A stretch of DNA of 37,252 nucleotides from Candidatus Parabeggiatoa sp. nov. 3 (lineage in GTDB: Bacteria; Pseudomonadota; Gammaproteobacteria; Beggiatoales; Beggiatoaceae), in assembly GCA_003645185.1 (NCBI GenBank), contig QNEL01000010.1, positions 1-37,252 on the forward strand. Reading direction: 5' to 3'. The stretch's first letter is position 1, and each line of letters opens with the position of its first letter. The notes under the pieces are model-generated. The model was not told the DNA's origin, did no database searches, and worked only from the letters and a program-made list of their open reading frames with translations. Shown here piece by piece: positions 8,884 to 17,496 of this stretch. Position numbers and translations under genes: made by a program.

Positions 8884-9489
8884 ATGGGGAAACGCTATAA
8901 TCTAATGAAAATTGATTTTTCAAAAATCGTTACTATACCTAAAGACTTTTATTGGTTAAATGAACCGACGTATCGTCTGGCTCAAGGTTTAATGATTACG
9001 ACAAAACCAGAGACAGACTTCTGGCAACGTACTCATTATGGATTTCAACGAGATGATGGGCATTGTCTTTTAACCCATATAGACGGTGACTTCACGATAG
9101 AAACCCATACCCAATTTAATCCCGTTTCTCAATATGATCAATGTGGGCTTATGATTAGACTCGATAGAGAAAATTGGATAAAATGCTCAGTTGAATATGA
9201 AGATGCAATGCACAGTCGTTTAGGTTCAGTTGTTACCAATGAAGGCTTTTCAGATTGGGCAACCCAAGATATGCCTTCCTCTACCAAGGCAATGCACTAT
9301 TTGATAGAGAGAAAAGGCAATGATTTTTTGATTAGATATGCATTAAATCATCATGAATGGCATCAAATGCGAATTGCACATTTACGTCGCTGTCAAGAAA
9401 CGCTTAAAATTGGCATTTATGCCTGTAGTCCAGTTGGTAAAGGGTTTGAATGTCAATTTAATGAAATTAAGATTACTCAAAAAACATAA
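8884..9489 (+). CDS. DUF1349 (concanavalin-like) domain protein
   Basis: A 201-residue soluble protein matching the DUF1349 family, with a beta-sandwich fold like concanavalin A-type lectins. Typical stretches are DGDFTIETHTQF, the QCGLMIRLD strand and a WIKCSVEYED strand. There is no signal peptide, so it is probably cytoplasmic. The family has no established biochemical role; a fungal relative was named regulation of enolase 1. The start may be the ATG at 8905 instead, which is seven codons later and gives the conventional N-terminus (MKIDFSKI). It lies before the GH13 gene with a repeat fragment between them; carbohydrate binding is a guess from fold and neighbour. Confidence 0.75.
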   Translation: MGKRYNLMKIDFSKIVTIPKDFYWLNEPTYRLAQGLMITTKPETDFWQRTHYGFQRDDGHCLLTHIDGDFTIETHTQFNPVSQYDQCGLMIRLDRENWIKCSVEYEDAMHSRLGSVVTNEGFSDWATQDMPSSTKAMHYLIERKGNDFLIRYALNHHEWHQMRIAHLRRCQETLKIGIYACSPVGKGFECQFNEIKITQKT

Positions 9490-9516
9490 GGCTTGTCTGA
9501 AATGAAGATAAATTAG

Positions 9517-9562
9517 ATAGAACGCTGATTCTCATGATTCTCATGATTAACACTGATTAAAA
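9517..9562. repeat. Half copy of the ATAGAACGCTGAT element
   Basis: ATAGAACGCTGATT is followed by CATGATT and AACACTGATTAAAAT, exactly as in the left half of the element at 23991-24096. The right arm is missing, so this is a truncated copy between the DUF1349 and GH13 genes. Confidence 0.7.
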
Positions 9563-9651
9563 TAAATGATTTTAAACTCAGATTCTGCCTATTTTCCCTA
9601 ATGAAAATTCATTGTAGACAGAAAAATATTTCGAGGTATAAAGGAAGTTTA

Positions 9652-11259
9652 ATGGCTTATAAGAATGAATGGTGGAAAACCGGTGTTATTTATCAAGTTT
9701 ATCCGCGTAGCTTTCAGGATTCCAATGGTGATGGCATTGGCGACTTGCCCGGTATTATGCAACGGCTGGACTATTTACAGTGGTTGGGGGTAGATGCGAT
9801 TTGGGTTTCGCCCTGTTTCCCTTCACCGATGGTTGATTTTGGCTATGATATCAGCGATCATACCGACATTGATCCCATTTTTGGCACGCTGGCCGATATG
9901 GATGCCCTGATTGAAGCTGTTCATGCGCGTGGCATAAAGATTATTTTGGATTATGTGCCTGCCCATACTTCTGATCAACATCCTTGGTTTATTGAGTCGC
10001 GTGCGTCGCGTGATAATCCAAAGCGCGATTGGTACGTTTGGCGTGATCCTGCCCCTGATGGGGGCCCGCCCAACAATTGGCTCTGTCGTTTTGATGGAGA
10101 AACCGTTTGGGAATGGGATGAAAAAACAGGGCAGTATTATATGCACTATTTTTTCAAGGCTCAACCCGATCTCAATTGGCATAATCCTGAGCTACGGGCT
10201 ACCATGCTAAATATACTCCGCTTCTGGTTTGATCGCGGGATTGATGGCCTGCGTGTCGATGCCTGTTATCGTGCTATAAAAGATCCTCTTTTTCGTGATA
10301 ATCCGCCTAATCATGATTGGCACGATGGTATGGATCCATCTCTGAAAATGATTGAAAAATATACAAAGAACTTGCCTGCAGTTCATCAGTTTAATCGCTG
10401 GGTACGTGCAGTGGCTGATGAATATGACGAGCGCATGTTGATCGGTGAACTCTACTTATCGACAGAACAAGTCGTTACACATTATGGGCAGAACGATGAG
10501 TTTCATTTACCCTTAAATTCTGGTATATTTTCTACCCCTTGGTATGCGGAAGCCATGCATGGGCTTGTCGATCACTATGAAAGCTCACTACCAGAAGGGG
10601 CTTGGCCTAACTGGGTGATAGGTAACCATGACAAACATCGCTTTGCAACTCACGTAGGCAAGGCCCAAGCACGAGTGGGCATGATGCTCTTACTCACCTT
10701 ACGGGGCACACCAACCCTCTATTATGGTGATGAAATTGGCATGGCGGATGTCGAAATACCGCTAGATGAAATCCAAGACCCTTGGGAAAAATCTGCTCCA
10801 AACTTAGGTTTAGGGCGTGATCCAGAACGTACACCCATGCAATGGGATAGCAGCCCCAATGCAAGCTTTTGTCAGGCAGAGGTTTCGCCTTGGATGCGCC
10901 TTTCCGATGACTACAAGCAAGTGAATGTCGCCAGTTCGCGCGATAAACCATATTCCATGCTCTCCCTCACGCAGGCGATCATCCAGCTCCGTCGCGCCAC
11001 AGCGGCCTTGAGTATAGGAGACTATTATTCTCTCTATGCGCCAGAAGGCATTTTTGCTTATCGACGTTTGCAAGATGATGAACATATCATTATCGCACTC
11101 AATTTTACCCCGTATCCCAAAACCTGGATATTGCCTGTGGAAATGAGAGGAGTCTCTACGATACTGCTTTCGACGCTGTTGGATCGACAAGGCGAAAAAC
11201 TCGGCGAATCGCTTGACTTGCGGGGTGATGAAGGGGTGATTTTAGGGCGATGTTCGTAA
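9652..11259 (+). CDS. GH13 alpha-glucosidase family protein
   Basis: A 535-residue glycoside hydrolase family 13 enzyme, probably cytoplasmic, hydrolysing or transferring alpha-glucosyl units. Catalytic residues are visible: nucleophile D203 in GLRVDA, acid/base E266 in IGELYL, and D326 in GNHDKHR. The N-terminal YQVYPRSFQDSNGDG is typical of oligo-1,6-glucosidases, alpha-glucosidases and sucrose/trehalose-acting relatives. The frame is open from 9601, but I choose ATG 9652: AAGGAAG at 9641-9647 is well spaced and MAYKNEWWK is the normal family start. It probably works in glycogen or maltose/trehalose use and is not part of the glycan assembly genes around it. The exact substrate is not readable from the sequence. 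Confidence 0.9.
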   Translation: MAYKNEWWKTGVIYQVYPRSFQDSNGDGIGDLPGIMQRLDYLQWLGVDAIWVSPCFPSPMVDFGYDISDHTDIDPIFGTLADMDALIEAVHARGIKIILDYVPAHTSDQHPWFIESRASRDNPKRDWYVWRDPAPDGGPPNNWLCRFDGETVWEWDEKTGQYYMHYFFKAQPDLNWHNPELRATMLNILRFWFDRGIDGLRVDACYRAIKDPLFRDNPPNHDWHDGMDPSLKMIEKYTKNLPAVHQFNRWVRAVADEYDERMLIGELYLSTEQVVTHYGQNDEFHLPLNSGIFSTPWYAEAMHGLVDHYESSLPEGAWPNWVIGNHDKHRFATHVGKAQARVGMMLLLTLRGTPTLYYGDEIGMADVEIPLDEIQDPWEKSAPNLGLGRDPERTPMQWDSSPNASFCQAEVSPWMRLSDDYKQVNVASSRDKPYSMLSLTQAIIQLRRATAALSIGDYYSLYAPEGIFAYRRLQDDEHIIIALNFTPYPKTWILPVEMRGVSTILLSTLLDRQGEKLGESLDLRGDEGVILGRCS

Positions 11260-11443
11260 TTAAAGTGTCATTATAGCGTTTTCTTTTTGGGTGAAATACA
11301 TGATTTGTGCCCTTGTGGTTGCCCTCTTTTGTATTGGAACGAAAATCGGGCTGCAAAATGACAGGAACGAAAGTCGGGCAGCAAAATCACCGCTGAATAT
11401 TGTTTAACTTAACTTCTGTCTCTACTCAACAACTCTCAAAACA

Positions 11444-12541
11444 ATGACAATGCGTGTTTTACATCTAATTGATTCGCTAACGCCAGGCGGGGCACAGACG
11501 ATTGCACTTGAACCCTTTGATGTTCAGTTGAGTAATGCTAATATTTTCTTATACGCTTTGAGGCAGAATCCGCCACATTTTGAGTTTAGACATCCAAATA
11601 TTTTTATTGATTCGACTTACAATAAGCATTCTGTGAAGCCATTAAGAAAGATAGTTGCTTTCATCAAGGCACATGAAATCGACATCTTGCATTGCCATTT
11701 AGTCCGTTCCCAATTCAGGGCTTGGTTTATTAAAAAAATTTGGTGTCCCAACCTAAAACTCGTTTTTCACGAACATGGTCCAATATTTGGTACCGATTGT
11801 TCTTCATGGTTTCATTGGCGCATGATCACACTTTTTAAACTGTCTAGGGCCGAAGTGGATCGTTACGTTGCTGTTTCCAGTGCAACCAAAGCATTGTTGA
11901 TCAAAAAGTGTGGTATTGATTCCAATAAAATTGATATTGTTCATAATTTTACCAACCTGAATAAATTTCATCCTAATGTGGCAGTTTCAAAAAAGTTATT
12001 GAATCAGTTTGAAGGGCGAGGGTTCAAGATTGGCTTTGTCGGCCGTTTTGATGAAGTAAAAGGGTGTCAATTTTTAATTATGGCATTGAGTCAGTTGGCA
12101 TTTGAAGCCCATCTCATATTCGTTGGCGACGGGGAAATGAGAAAGCAGCTTAATGAGTTGACGATTGAACTTGGGCTGCAAGAAAAAGTGACTTTTCTAG
12201 GTTTTGTCAATTCTCCTGAAAAAGTTTACCGATTATTTGATGTGCTTGTACTGCCCTCTATTTCAGAAGCGTTTGGCAATGTGATTATAGAGGCTCAAGC
12301 TTGTGGTGTTCCCGTTATTGCTTCAAATCTTTCAGGCCCTGCTGAAATCATTACGCACGGAGAAAATGGTTTACTGTTTACCCCAGGGAATGCTTCTGCG
12401 TTAGCGCAGTCAATTGATATGATTTATCGCAATCCTCAATTGAGGGCTTCTATTATTAAAAAGGGGTTGGAGAAAATTAATCAATATAGTTTGGAAGAAT
12501 ATATTAACAAAATCAATCTTATATATGAACATATTAGGTAG
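11444..12541 (+). CDS. Glycosyltransferase family 4 (GT-B fold)
   Basis: A 365-residue retaining glycosyltransferase. The N-terminal glycine-rich loop is TPGGAQT, the C-terminal donor-binding domain starts near KIGFVGRFDEVKG, and the EX7E motif is EAFGNVIIE within a stretch ending QACGVPVIA. No membrane segment is seen, so it should act at the cytoplasmic face of the inner membrane on a lipid-linked or nascent glycan. Start 11444 or the second ATG two codons later (11450) both fit. It lies in a plus-strand series of surface-sugar genes. Donor and acceptor are unknown. Confidence 0.87.
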   Translation: MTMRVLHLIDSLTPGGAQTIALEPFDVQLSNANIFLYALRQNPPHFEFRHPNIFIDSTYNKHSVKPLRKIVAFIKAHEIDILHCHLVRSQFRAWFIKKIWCPNLKLVFHEHGPIFGTDCSSWFHWRMITLFKLSRAEVDRYVAVSSATKALLIKKCGIDSNKIDIVHNFTNLNKFHPNVAVSKKLLNQFEGRGFKIGFVGRFDEVKGCQFLIMALSQLAFEAHLIFVGDGEMRKQLNELTIELGLQEKVTFLGFVNSPEKVYRLFDVLVLPSISEAFGNVIIEAQACGVPVIASNLSGPAEIITHGENGLLFTPGNASALAQSIDMIYRNPQLRASIIKKGLEKINQYSLEEYINKINLIYEHIR

Positions 12542-12753
12542 TCATGCAATGTAGGTTCTATCTATTATCCCGGCCGGCAGTACTTTGGCTCCGGGGATTT
12601 ACCGGATTGGTGTTGTGCAAGAATTAAAGTTATCTGGTAGCTATTGAGGCTACATTCCCATTCTGAAAGGTTAGGAAAAAATATGAAAATAGCTCTTGCA
12701 CCAATCCGATCACTCCCCTGATCCGTTGTACTAAGACTTGAGGAATTTTATTA
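12542..12753. other. Intergenic segment with inverted repeat and 12-residue mini-ORF
   Basis: CGGATTGGTGTTGTGCAAG (12603-12621) is nearly complementary to CTTGCACCAATCCG (12695-12708). Between 12683 and 12721 lies a short frame, MKIALAPIRSLP, with an AGGAAAAAAT leader. It reads like the start of a gene cut short, but could be chance. No full gene is seen. Confidence 0.4.
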
Positions 12754-13746
12754 ATGCTAGAAAAAAATATCTTAGGAAAAACTTGTTTAGAACTGACTCA
12801 ATTTGGCCTAGGCGCGACGGGAATCGCGGGTATGTACACTGAGGTACCTCGACTGCAAGCTATGGCAGCCCTTGAAATGGCTTGGACAAAAGGCGTTCGC
12901 TATTTTGATGTCGCACCGTTTTATGGATTTGGACTGGGCGAACGGAGGATGGGCGATTTTTTACGTGATCAACCCAGAGACAGATTCGTGATTTCGACCA
13001 AAGTAGGCAGACTACTTCGACCTTGCAATCCACCCCCTATAACGGAGCGTTTTTATCGCACGACAATGCCATTTGATCTCGAATTTGACTATAGTTACGA
13101 TGGCGCTATGCGATCTGTAGAAGATAGCTTACAACGATTGGGCCTCAATAGAATTGATATTGCGCTAATCCATGACATTGATACGTTGGCACATGGCAAA
13201 ACAGCGCAGCCCATTGCTTTTCAGCAAGCCATGAAAGGCGCTTACAAAGCATTAGAGCAGCTCCGAAGCGAAGGGGTTATTTCAGCGATTGGTTTGGGAG
13301 TGAACGAATGGGAAGTTTGTTCAGACGCTTTAGATCATGGAGACTTTGATTGCTTTTTACTCGCAGGGCGTTTTACTTTATTAGAACAAATACCCTTGCA
13401 TACCCTGTTGCCTAAATGTCTGGAACGTTCTGTTTCGCTCATTATTGGCGGGGTTTTCAACACGGGTTTACTGGCGAATCCCTTTGCGGAAAACGTGATG
13501 TATGATTACGGCCCAGCCTCTGCGGATAAAATCGCCAAAGCCAAGGAAATCGCAACAGTTTGTAAAAGCTTTGAAATTCCCCTTGGTGCGGCAGCCTTGC
13601 AATACCCCTTGCGACATCCTGCCGTTGCCACCGTTATTTCCGGTGCCCGTTCAGGCAAAGAAGTCTCGGAAATCATTCAGTGGATGGACATGGAGATTCC
13701 AGCAGCACTTTGGGATAAACTGACGGAACTCAATTTAACGGCTTAA
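12754..13746 (+). CDS. Aldo/keto reductase
   Basis: A 330-residue NAD(P)H-dependent aldo/keto reductase. The catalytic tetrad is visible: D52 and Y57 in FDVAPFYG, K83 in STKVG, H140 in ALIHD. The sequence is closest in character to the D-threo-aldose 1-dehydrogenase / L-fucose dehydrogenase / pyridoxal dehydrogenase branch (GLGATGIAGMY at the N-terminus, GERRMGDFL after the Tyr). A GAGGA ribosome binding site precedes the ATG. It is followed after 23 bases by the CelD-like gene, so the two are likely co-transcribed. Oxidation of a free sugar is plausible; the substrate is unproven. Confidence 0.85.
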   Translation: MLEKNILGKTCLELTQFGLGATGIAGMYTEVPRLQAMAALEMAWTKGVRYFDVAPFYGFGLGERRMGDFLRDQPRDRFVISTKVGRLLRPCNPPPITERFYRTTMPFDLEFDYSYDGAMRSVEDSLQRLGLNRIDIALIHDIDTLAHGKTAQPIAFQQAMKGAYKALEQLRSEGVISAIGLGVNEWEVCSDALDHGDFDCFLLAGRFTLLEQIPLHTLLPKCLERSVSLIIGGVFNTGLLANPFAENVMYDYGPASADKIAKAKEIATVCKSFEIPLGAAALQYPLRHPAVATVISGARSGKEVSEIIQWMDMEIPAALWDKLTELNLTA

Positions 13747-13769
13747 ATAAGAAATAAAACACTTATAAC

Positions 13770-14783
13770 ATGAAAACAGCAACGCCTGTCACCATCTACT
13801 ACCAAGTACTCACAGAAGTATCTGAAGTTGCAGCGATTTCGTCAGAGTGGACTGCGCTTTTGATGCATTCAACATGTAATCGCGCCTTCAGTTCGCCTGA
13901 GTGGTTTCTTGCGGCCTGTAAGGTGACACCGTCCATATCACCTTATGTTATTGTGGCACGACGCGACACGAGTATTGTAGGCATTCTGCCGCTTGCAGTG
14001 AAAAGTAATGGTGAAGACGCCCTCTTTCCAACTCCTTTAAGTGATTACAATGATATCATTGTTTCCTATAATGATATCTTTGTTGCTGCCGAGTTATTGG
14101 ATTATGCGATATCAAATCCTAGAGGTTATCACAAAATAGTACTCGAAGGTATCCGAAAAGAGTCTAACTGTGCGCGTGCGGTGAAATTGTTGGCACCCGA
14201 TTACAATCTTGAGCAAGCTCTCCACAAAGAGAGTTGCCCTTACCTTCTTCTTCCTACCACCTATGATGAATATTTAACAACCAGAAGTGCTAATTTTAGA
14301 GGAAGTTTAAAGCGAAAACAAAAGCGGGCTAGAGAAAATAATATTATTATCAGTCAATTAGAGCCAAACCATTTTCCTGCCCATCAAATAGCAGAAAATT
14401 TCCTATTTTTGCACCTCAGTCGTATGGGTTCTCGTAGTTGTTTCAACGTGCTAGATCATCAAGCCTTTGTAAAGGAAGTCTTTCCCGCACTGTTTATGGC
14501 AAAAAAAATGCACGTATTGACATTACTTGTCAAGGAAAAAATACTTGGCATTCACCTTTGCATGATGGGAGATAATAGTCTTTGTTTTTGGAATGGCGGA
14601 TTTGCTCAAGAAGTTGAATGCTATGCGCCTGGAAAACTACTGATGGATGCTGCAATCAAATCGGCTTATGCGATGGGATTAGAGGAATATGATCTACTGC
14701 ATGGTACTGAGTCCTATAAAATAAAGTGGGCTAATACTCTTCGCTATATTGGTAAAATAGAATTAACTTGTACATATACTTAG
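13770..14783 (+). CDS. CelD/BioF2-like GNAT acyltransferase
   Basis: A 337-residue protein with the double-GNAT arrangement of the CelD/BcsL (cellulose biosynthesis) and FemAB-like acyltransferases. The N-terminal half begins with a WTALLMHS...FSSPEWF segment, and the C-terminal half carries FRGSLKRKQKRAREN, then LGIHLCMMGDN and a final YDLLHGTESYKIKWA, the family's characteristic end. Members are linked to exopolysaccharide loci and are thought to transfer acyl or amino-acyl groups to sugars. No transmembrane segment is seen. Its place between a reductase and a sugar-transferase-like gene supports glycan modification. Donor and acceptor are unknown. Confidence 0.78.
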   Translation: MKTATPVTIYYQVLTEVSEVAAISSEWTALLMHSTCNRAFSSPEWFLAACKVTPSISPYVIVARRDTSIVGILPLAVKSNGEDALFPTPLSDYNDIIVSYNDIFVAAELLDYAISNPRGYHKIVLEGIRKESNCARAVKLLAPDYNLEQALHKESCPYLLLPTTYDEYLTTRSANFRGSLKRKQKRARENNIIISQLEPNHFPAHQIAENFLFLHLSRMGSRSCFNVLDHQAFVKEVFPALFMAKKMHVLTLLVKEKILGIHLCMMGDNSLCFWNGGFAQEVECYAPGKLLMDAAIKSAYAMGLEEYDLLHGTESYKIKWANTLRYIGKIELTCTYT

Positions 14784-14824
14784 CGCGGAAACAAACTGAA
14801 CTTTTTTTTAATGAGTGATCCACC

Positions 14825-14915
14825 ATTTCACGCGCTTTGTACAGCGAAGCTAAACTTTAGTGTGAAATACATTTAATATGGTGGGCAACAAAAACCCGTT
14901 ACCCACCCTACATAA
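14825..14915. repeat. Degenerate TTTCACGC palindrome plus GGTGGGCAAC hairpin
   Basis: ATTTCACGCG is mirrored by TAGTGTGAAAT about 30 bases later, a decayed relative of the palindromes at 151 and 4765. It is followed directly by GGTGGGCAAC...GTTACCCACC, the common hairpin repeat. Both sit just upstream of the next gene. Confidence 0.75.
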
Positions 14916-14933
14916 AAGTGGGAAAGCTTCAAT

Positions 14934-16553
14934 ATGATAATAAAAATAGGCATTTTAATAAAAGATTTTGAAAAACTCGACAATTGGGAACGTCGTATTA
15001 TTGAGGAAATTAAAAACAATTCCTCTTTAGAACTGTCCCTTTTAATAAAAGAGGGTCGCACGCATGTAACCGCGCCTCAAGAGAAAAATGTTATTGGCAG
15101 ATTTCTATTTGAAACACAGAAAAAAATTGAAGCTAAAGTCTATAAACGCCAGTGCTTTACTGTGAATAAGGATGAAATAGTCCCGTTCTTAAATGGAATT
15201 GAATGTATCAAGTTGTCTCCAAAACGTCAGGGTTGCTTAGATATATTTAGCCAAGAAGATGCTAAAATCGTTAAAGCCTATCATCTTGATATCATACTTC
15301 AACATGAGTTTACTCTCATTCGGGGTGACATTTTAAATGCTGCCAAATATGGAATATGGCGTTTTCATCACACCGACACTTCAATTATTCGGGGTGTGCC
15401 TGCCGGATTTTGGGAAATCATTCTAAAGCAACCTGTAATAGGTGTCACATTACAGAAATTGACTTCAGAGATGGATAGTGTATTGGTGATTGATAAGGGG
15501 TTTTATAATTGTTATTGGTCGTACAACAAAAACAATATTAATATTTTGGAAGGCTCGGTTGATATCTTGTTTAAAAATATACGATTGCTGCAACAAAATA
15601 GACTGAAACTAGAAAAATCTACCGTTTATTACAATCGCTTGTACTCGACTCCAAGTCTCTATTTTGCTGTCAAGTATCTCTTTAAGTTTTACCCTCATTT
15701 TATTGCTAAACAGGTTAGAAAAGTTTTGCAGACGATTTTTGGAATCAGGTATGAATGCTGGACTTTATTTATTGGAAAAGGTCATATTCTTGAGTCAGCT
15801 TTATTTAGGCTAAAACCGCTTAAACTACCAAAGCATGAATTTTGGGCTGACCCTTTTTTGTTTAAATATGAAGACGAGTACTACGTCTTTTTTGAAAAGT
15901 ACTCTTATCAGACGGAGAAAGGGAAGATATCATGTGGGAAGGTGGTAAATAATCAAGTCATCGACGTAGTCGATGTATTGGATTTAGACTATCATTTATC
16001 CTATCCATTCATTTTTTCAGAAGATAATGATATCTATATGATTCCTGAAACCAGCCAAAATAAACGCGTTGAAGTTTATAGATGTGTTGACTTTCCGAAA
16101 AAATGGGAACGGTATGCTACCGCATTTGAGGGAGAAGCCATATCAGACACCACCTATTACAAAGATGAACTGAGTCAAAGGTGGTTATTTTTAAACAAAG
16201 GATTTCAAGACGACTGCACTAATCTATTTATTTATAAAATAGATTCACTTAAAATGGACAATATCCAAAGCCACGCTTGTAATCCGGTTATCATAGATTC
16301 AAGAGTGGCCAGAAATGCGGGCCAACTCTTTGAATATGAAGATAAAATCATACGGCCGTCTCAAAATAATTCAAATGGTATTTACGGGTATGGCTTAAAT
16401 CTCAATGTCATTAAAAAACTGACGCTTGATGAATACATTGAAGAAAAGCTAGTTACAGTTGAGCCCTATTTCCACAAAGGATTGATGGGTACTCATCATC
16501 TTCATCAACTTGATGATATTTTTGTGATAGACGGTGCTTATGGATGGAAATAA
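14934..16553 (+). CDS. Formyltransferase-like / GIPC-transferase-like two-domain protein
   Basis: A 539-residue protein with two recognisable parts. Residues about 1-250 resemble the formyltransferase fold: IKIGILIKDFEKLDNWERRI at the start, then IWRFHHTD and GVPAGFWEII as in methionyl-tRNA/sugar formyltransferase-like proteins. Residues about 280-539 resemble the beta-propeller domain annotated as glucosamine inositolphosphorylceramide transferase-like, with FWADPFLFKYEDEYYVFFE and PFIFSEDNDIYMIPE. This combination is known in bacterial glycan loci, but its reaction is not established. No signal peptide is seen. GTGGGAAAG just upstream may serve as ribosome binding site. Its neighbours (acyltransferase, sulfotransferase) suggest that it modifies or adds a sugar. 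Confidence 0.72.
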   Translation: MIIKIGILIKDFEKLDNWERRIIEEIKNNSSLELSLLIKEGRTHVTAPQEKNVIGRFLFETQKKIEAKVYKRQCFTVNKDEIVPFLNGIECIKLSPKRQGCLDIFSQEDAKIVKAYHLDIILQHEFTLIRGDILNAAKYGIWRFHHTDTSIIRGVPAGFWEIILKQPVIGVTLQKLTSEMDSVLVIDKGFYNCYWSYNKNNINILEGSVDILFKNIRLLQQNRLKLEKSTVYYNRLYSTPSLYFAVKYLFKFYPHFIAKQVRKVLQTIFGIRYECWTLFIGKGHILESALFRLKPLKLPKHEFWADPFLFKYEDEYYVFFEKYSYQTEKGKISCGKVVNNQVIDVVDVLDLDYHLSYPFIFSEDNDIYMIPETSQNKRVEVYRCVDFPKKWERYATAFEGEAISDTTYYKDELSQRWLFLNKGFQDDCTNLFIYKIDSLKMDNIQSHACNPVIIDSRVARNAGQLFEYEDKIIRPSQNNSNGIYGYGLNLNVIKKLTLDEYIEEKLVTVEPYFHKGLMGTHHLHQLDDIFVIDGAYGWK

Positions 16554-16596
16554 CGAACAATAATTAATCTAACTTGGATGTCTCACGAAATTCAAA

Positions 16597-16628
16597 CCTG
16601 ACAGGTTTTAAAAACCTGTCAGGTTTGG
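16597..16628. repeat. AACCTGACAGGTT hairpin repeat
   Basis: AAACCTGACAGGTTTT is followed by AAAAACCTGTCAGGTTT, giving nested palindromes. The same element occurs in several head-to-tail copies at 33139-33223. It lies between the two-domain transferase and the sulfotransferase. Confidence 0.8.
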
Positions 16629-16641
16629 CACTTTTATAATT

Positions 16642-17487
16642 ATGATAAAATCAATCACTAAACCTAATTTTTTTATTATTGGGGCTGCCAAATCGGGTAC
16701 GAGTTTATTGTATGAGACTTTAATAAACCATCCTGAAATTTTCTTAAGCCCAGATAAAGAACCTTCGTTTTTTTGCAATCATCTTGATAAGCATATCAAT
16801 AGCACTGCAAAATACTTTGACTTATATGAAGAAGTGAAGGATGAGCCAATAGTTGGGGAGGCTTCCCACATTTATCTGACTGATCCCAGTTCCCCACGCA
16901 TACTCAAAGGACTTTTTCCGGATGCCAAATTTTTGGTCACCTTAAGAAATCCGGCAGATAAAGCCTATTCACAGTATGTACATTTAAGACGAGACGGTTT
17001 TGAATGCTACAATACTTTTGAAAAAGCACTACAGGCCGAAAATAAGCGATTGCATTCCGAGCAATTTAAAAAGAAGAAGCAGTATTATTACAACTATCTC
17101 TACTTTCATTCTGGATTATTCGGGCAACAATTGCAACGGTATTTTTCCCTATTTGATCGGGCGCAATTTCATATCATTACGCTCGATCACTTAAAAAATC
17201 ATTTTGAAGAAACCATAGAAAACATACTCGTTTTCTTGGAAGTCGAGTCGAATATCACCTTGAAAACAGGAGATAGGAATAAAGGATATGATGTTCGTTT
17301 TTTGCCCCTTCAAAGATTACAGCGCAGCTTACCTAGTCAATACAGAAAGTATCTTGATCCCCTAGCTGCGTTGAATAAAACCAAAACTTGGCCGATAAAT
17401 AAAACAACTCGGGCTGAACTGATGAAGCGATACGAAACGGATTTAGGCATGCTATATGAGTTAACCCATATCGACCTGACAAAATAA
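16642..17487 (+). CDS. PAPS-dependent sulfotransferase
   Basis: A 281-residue sulfotransferase that would move sulfate from PAPS to a hydroxyl or amine. The 5'-phosphosulfate loop is GAAKSGTS at residues 14-21, KEPSFF follows at 39-44, and the 3'-phosphate site is the LRNPADKAYSQY segment near residue 100. The family resembles heparan-sulfate sulfotransferase-like and bacterial exopolysaccharide sulfotransferases. There is no N-terminal membrane anchor, so it should act in the cytoplasm. It closes the sugar-gene series and is followed after nine bases by the P-type ATPase. No ribosome binding site is evident, because an AACCTGACAGGTT repeat lies just upstream. The acceptor is unknown; a surface glycan is the natural candidate. 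Confidence 0.85.
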   Translation: MIKSITKPNFFIIGAAKSGTSLLYETLINHPEIFLSPDKEPSFFCNHLDKHINSTAKYFDLYEEVKDEPIVGEASHIYLTDPSSPRILKGLFPDAKFLVTLRNPADKAYSQYVHLRRDGFECYNTFEKALQAENKRLHSEQFKKKKQYYYNYLYFHSGLFGQQLQRYFSLFDRAQFHIITLDHLKNHFEETIENILVFLEVESNITLKTGDRNKGYDVRFLPLQRLQRSLPSQYRKYLDPLAALNKTKTWPINKTTRAELMKRYETDLGMLYELTHIDLTK

Positions 17488-17496
17488 GAGTACTCC

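Noticed and set aside
9601-9651. 17-residue extension of the GH13 protein
   Set aside because: The ribosome binding site AAGGAAG and the conserved start lie at the internal ATG 9652.
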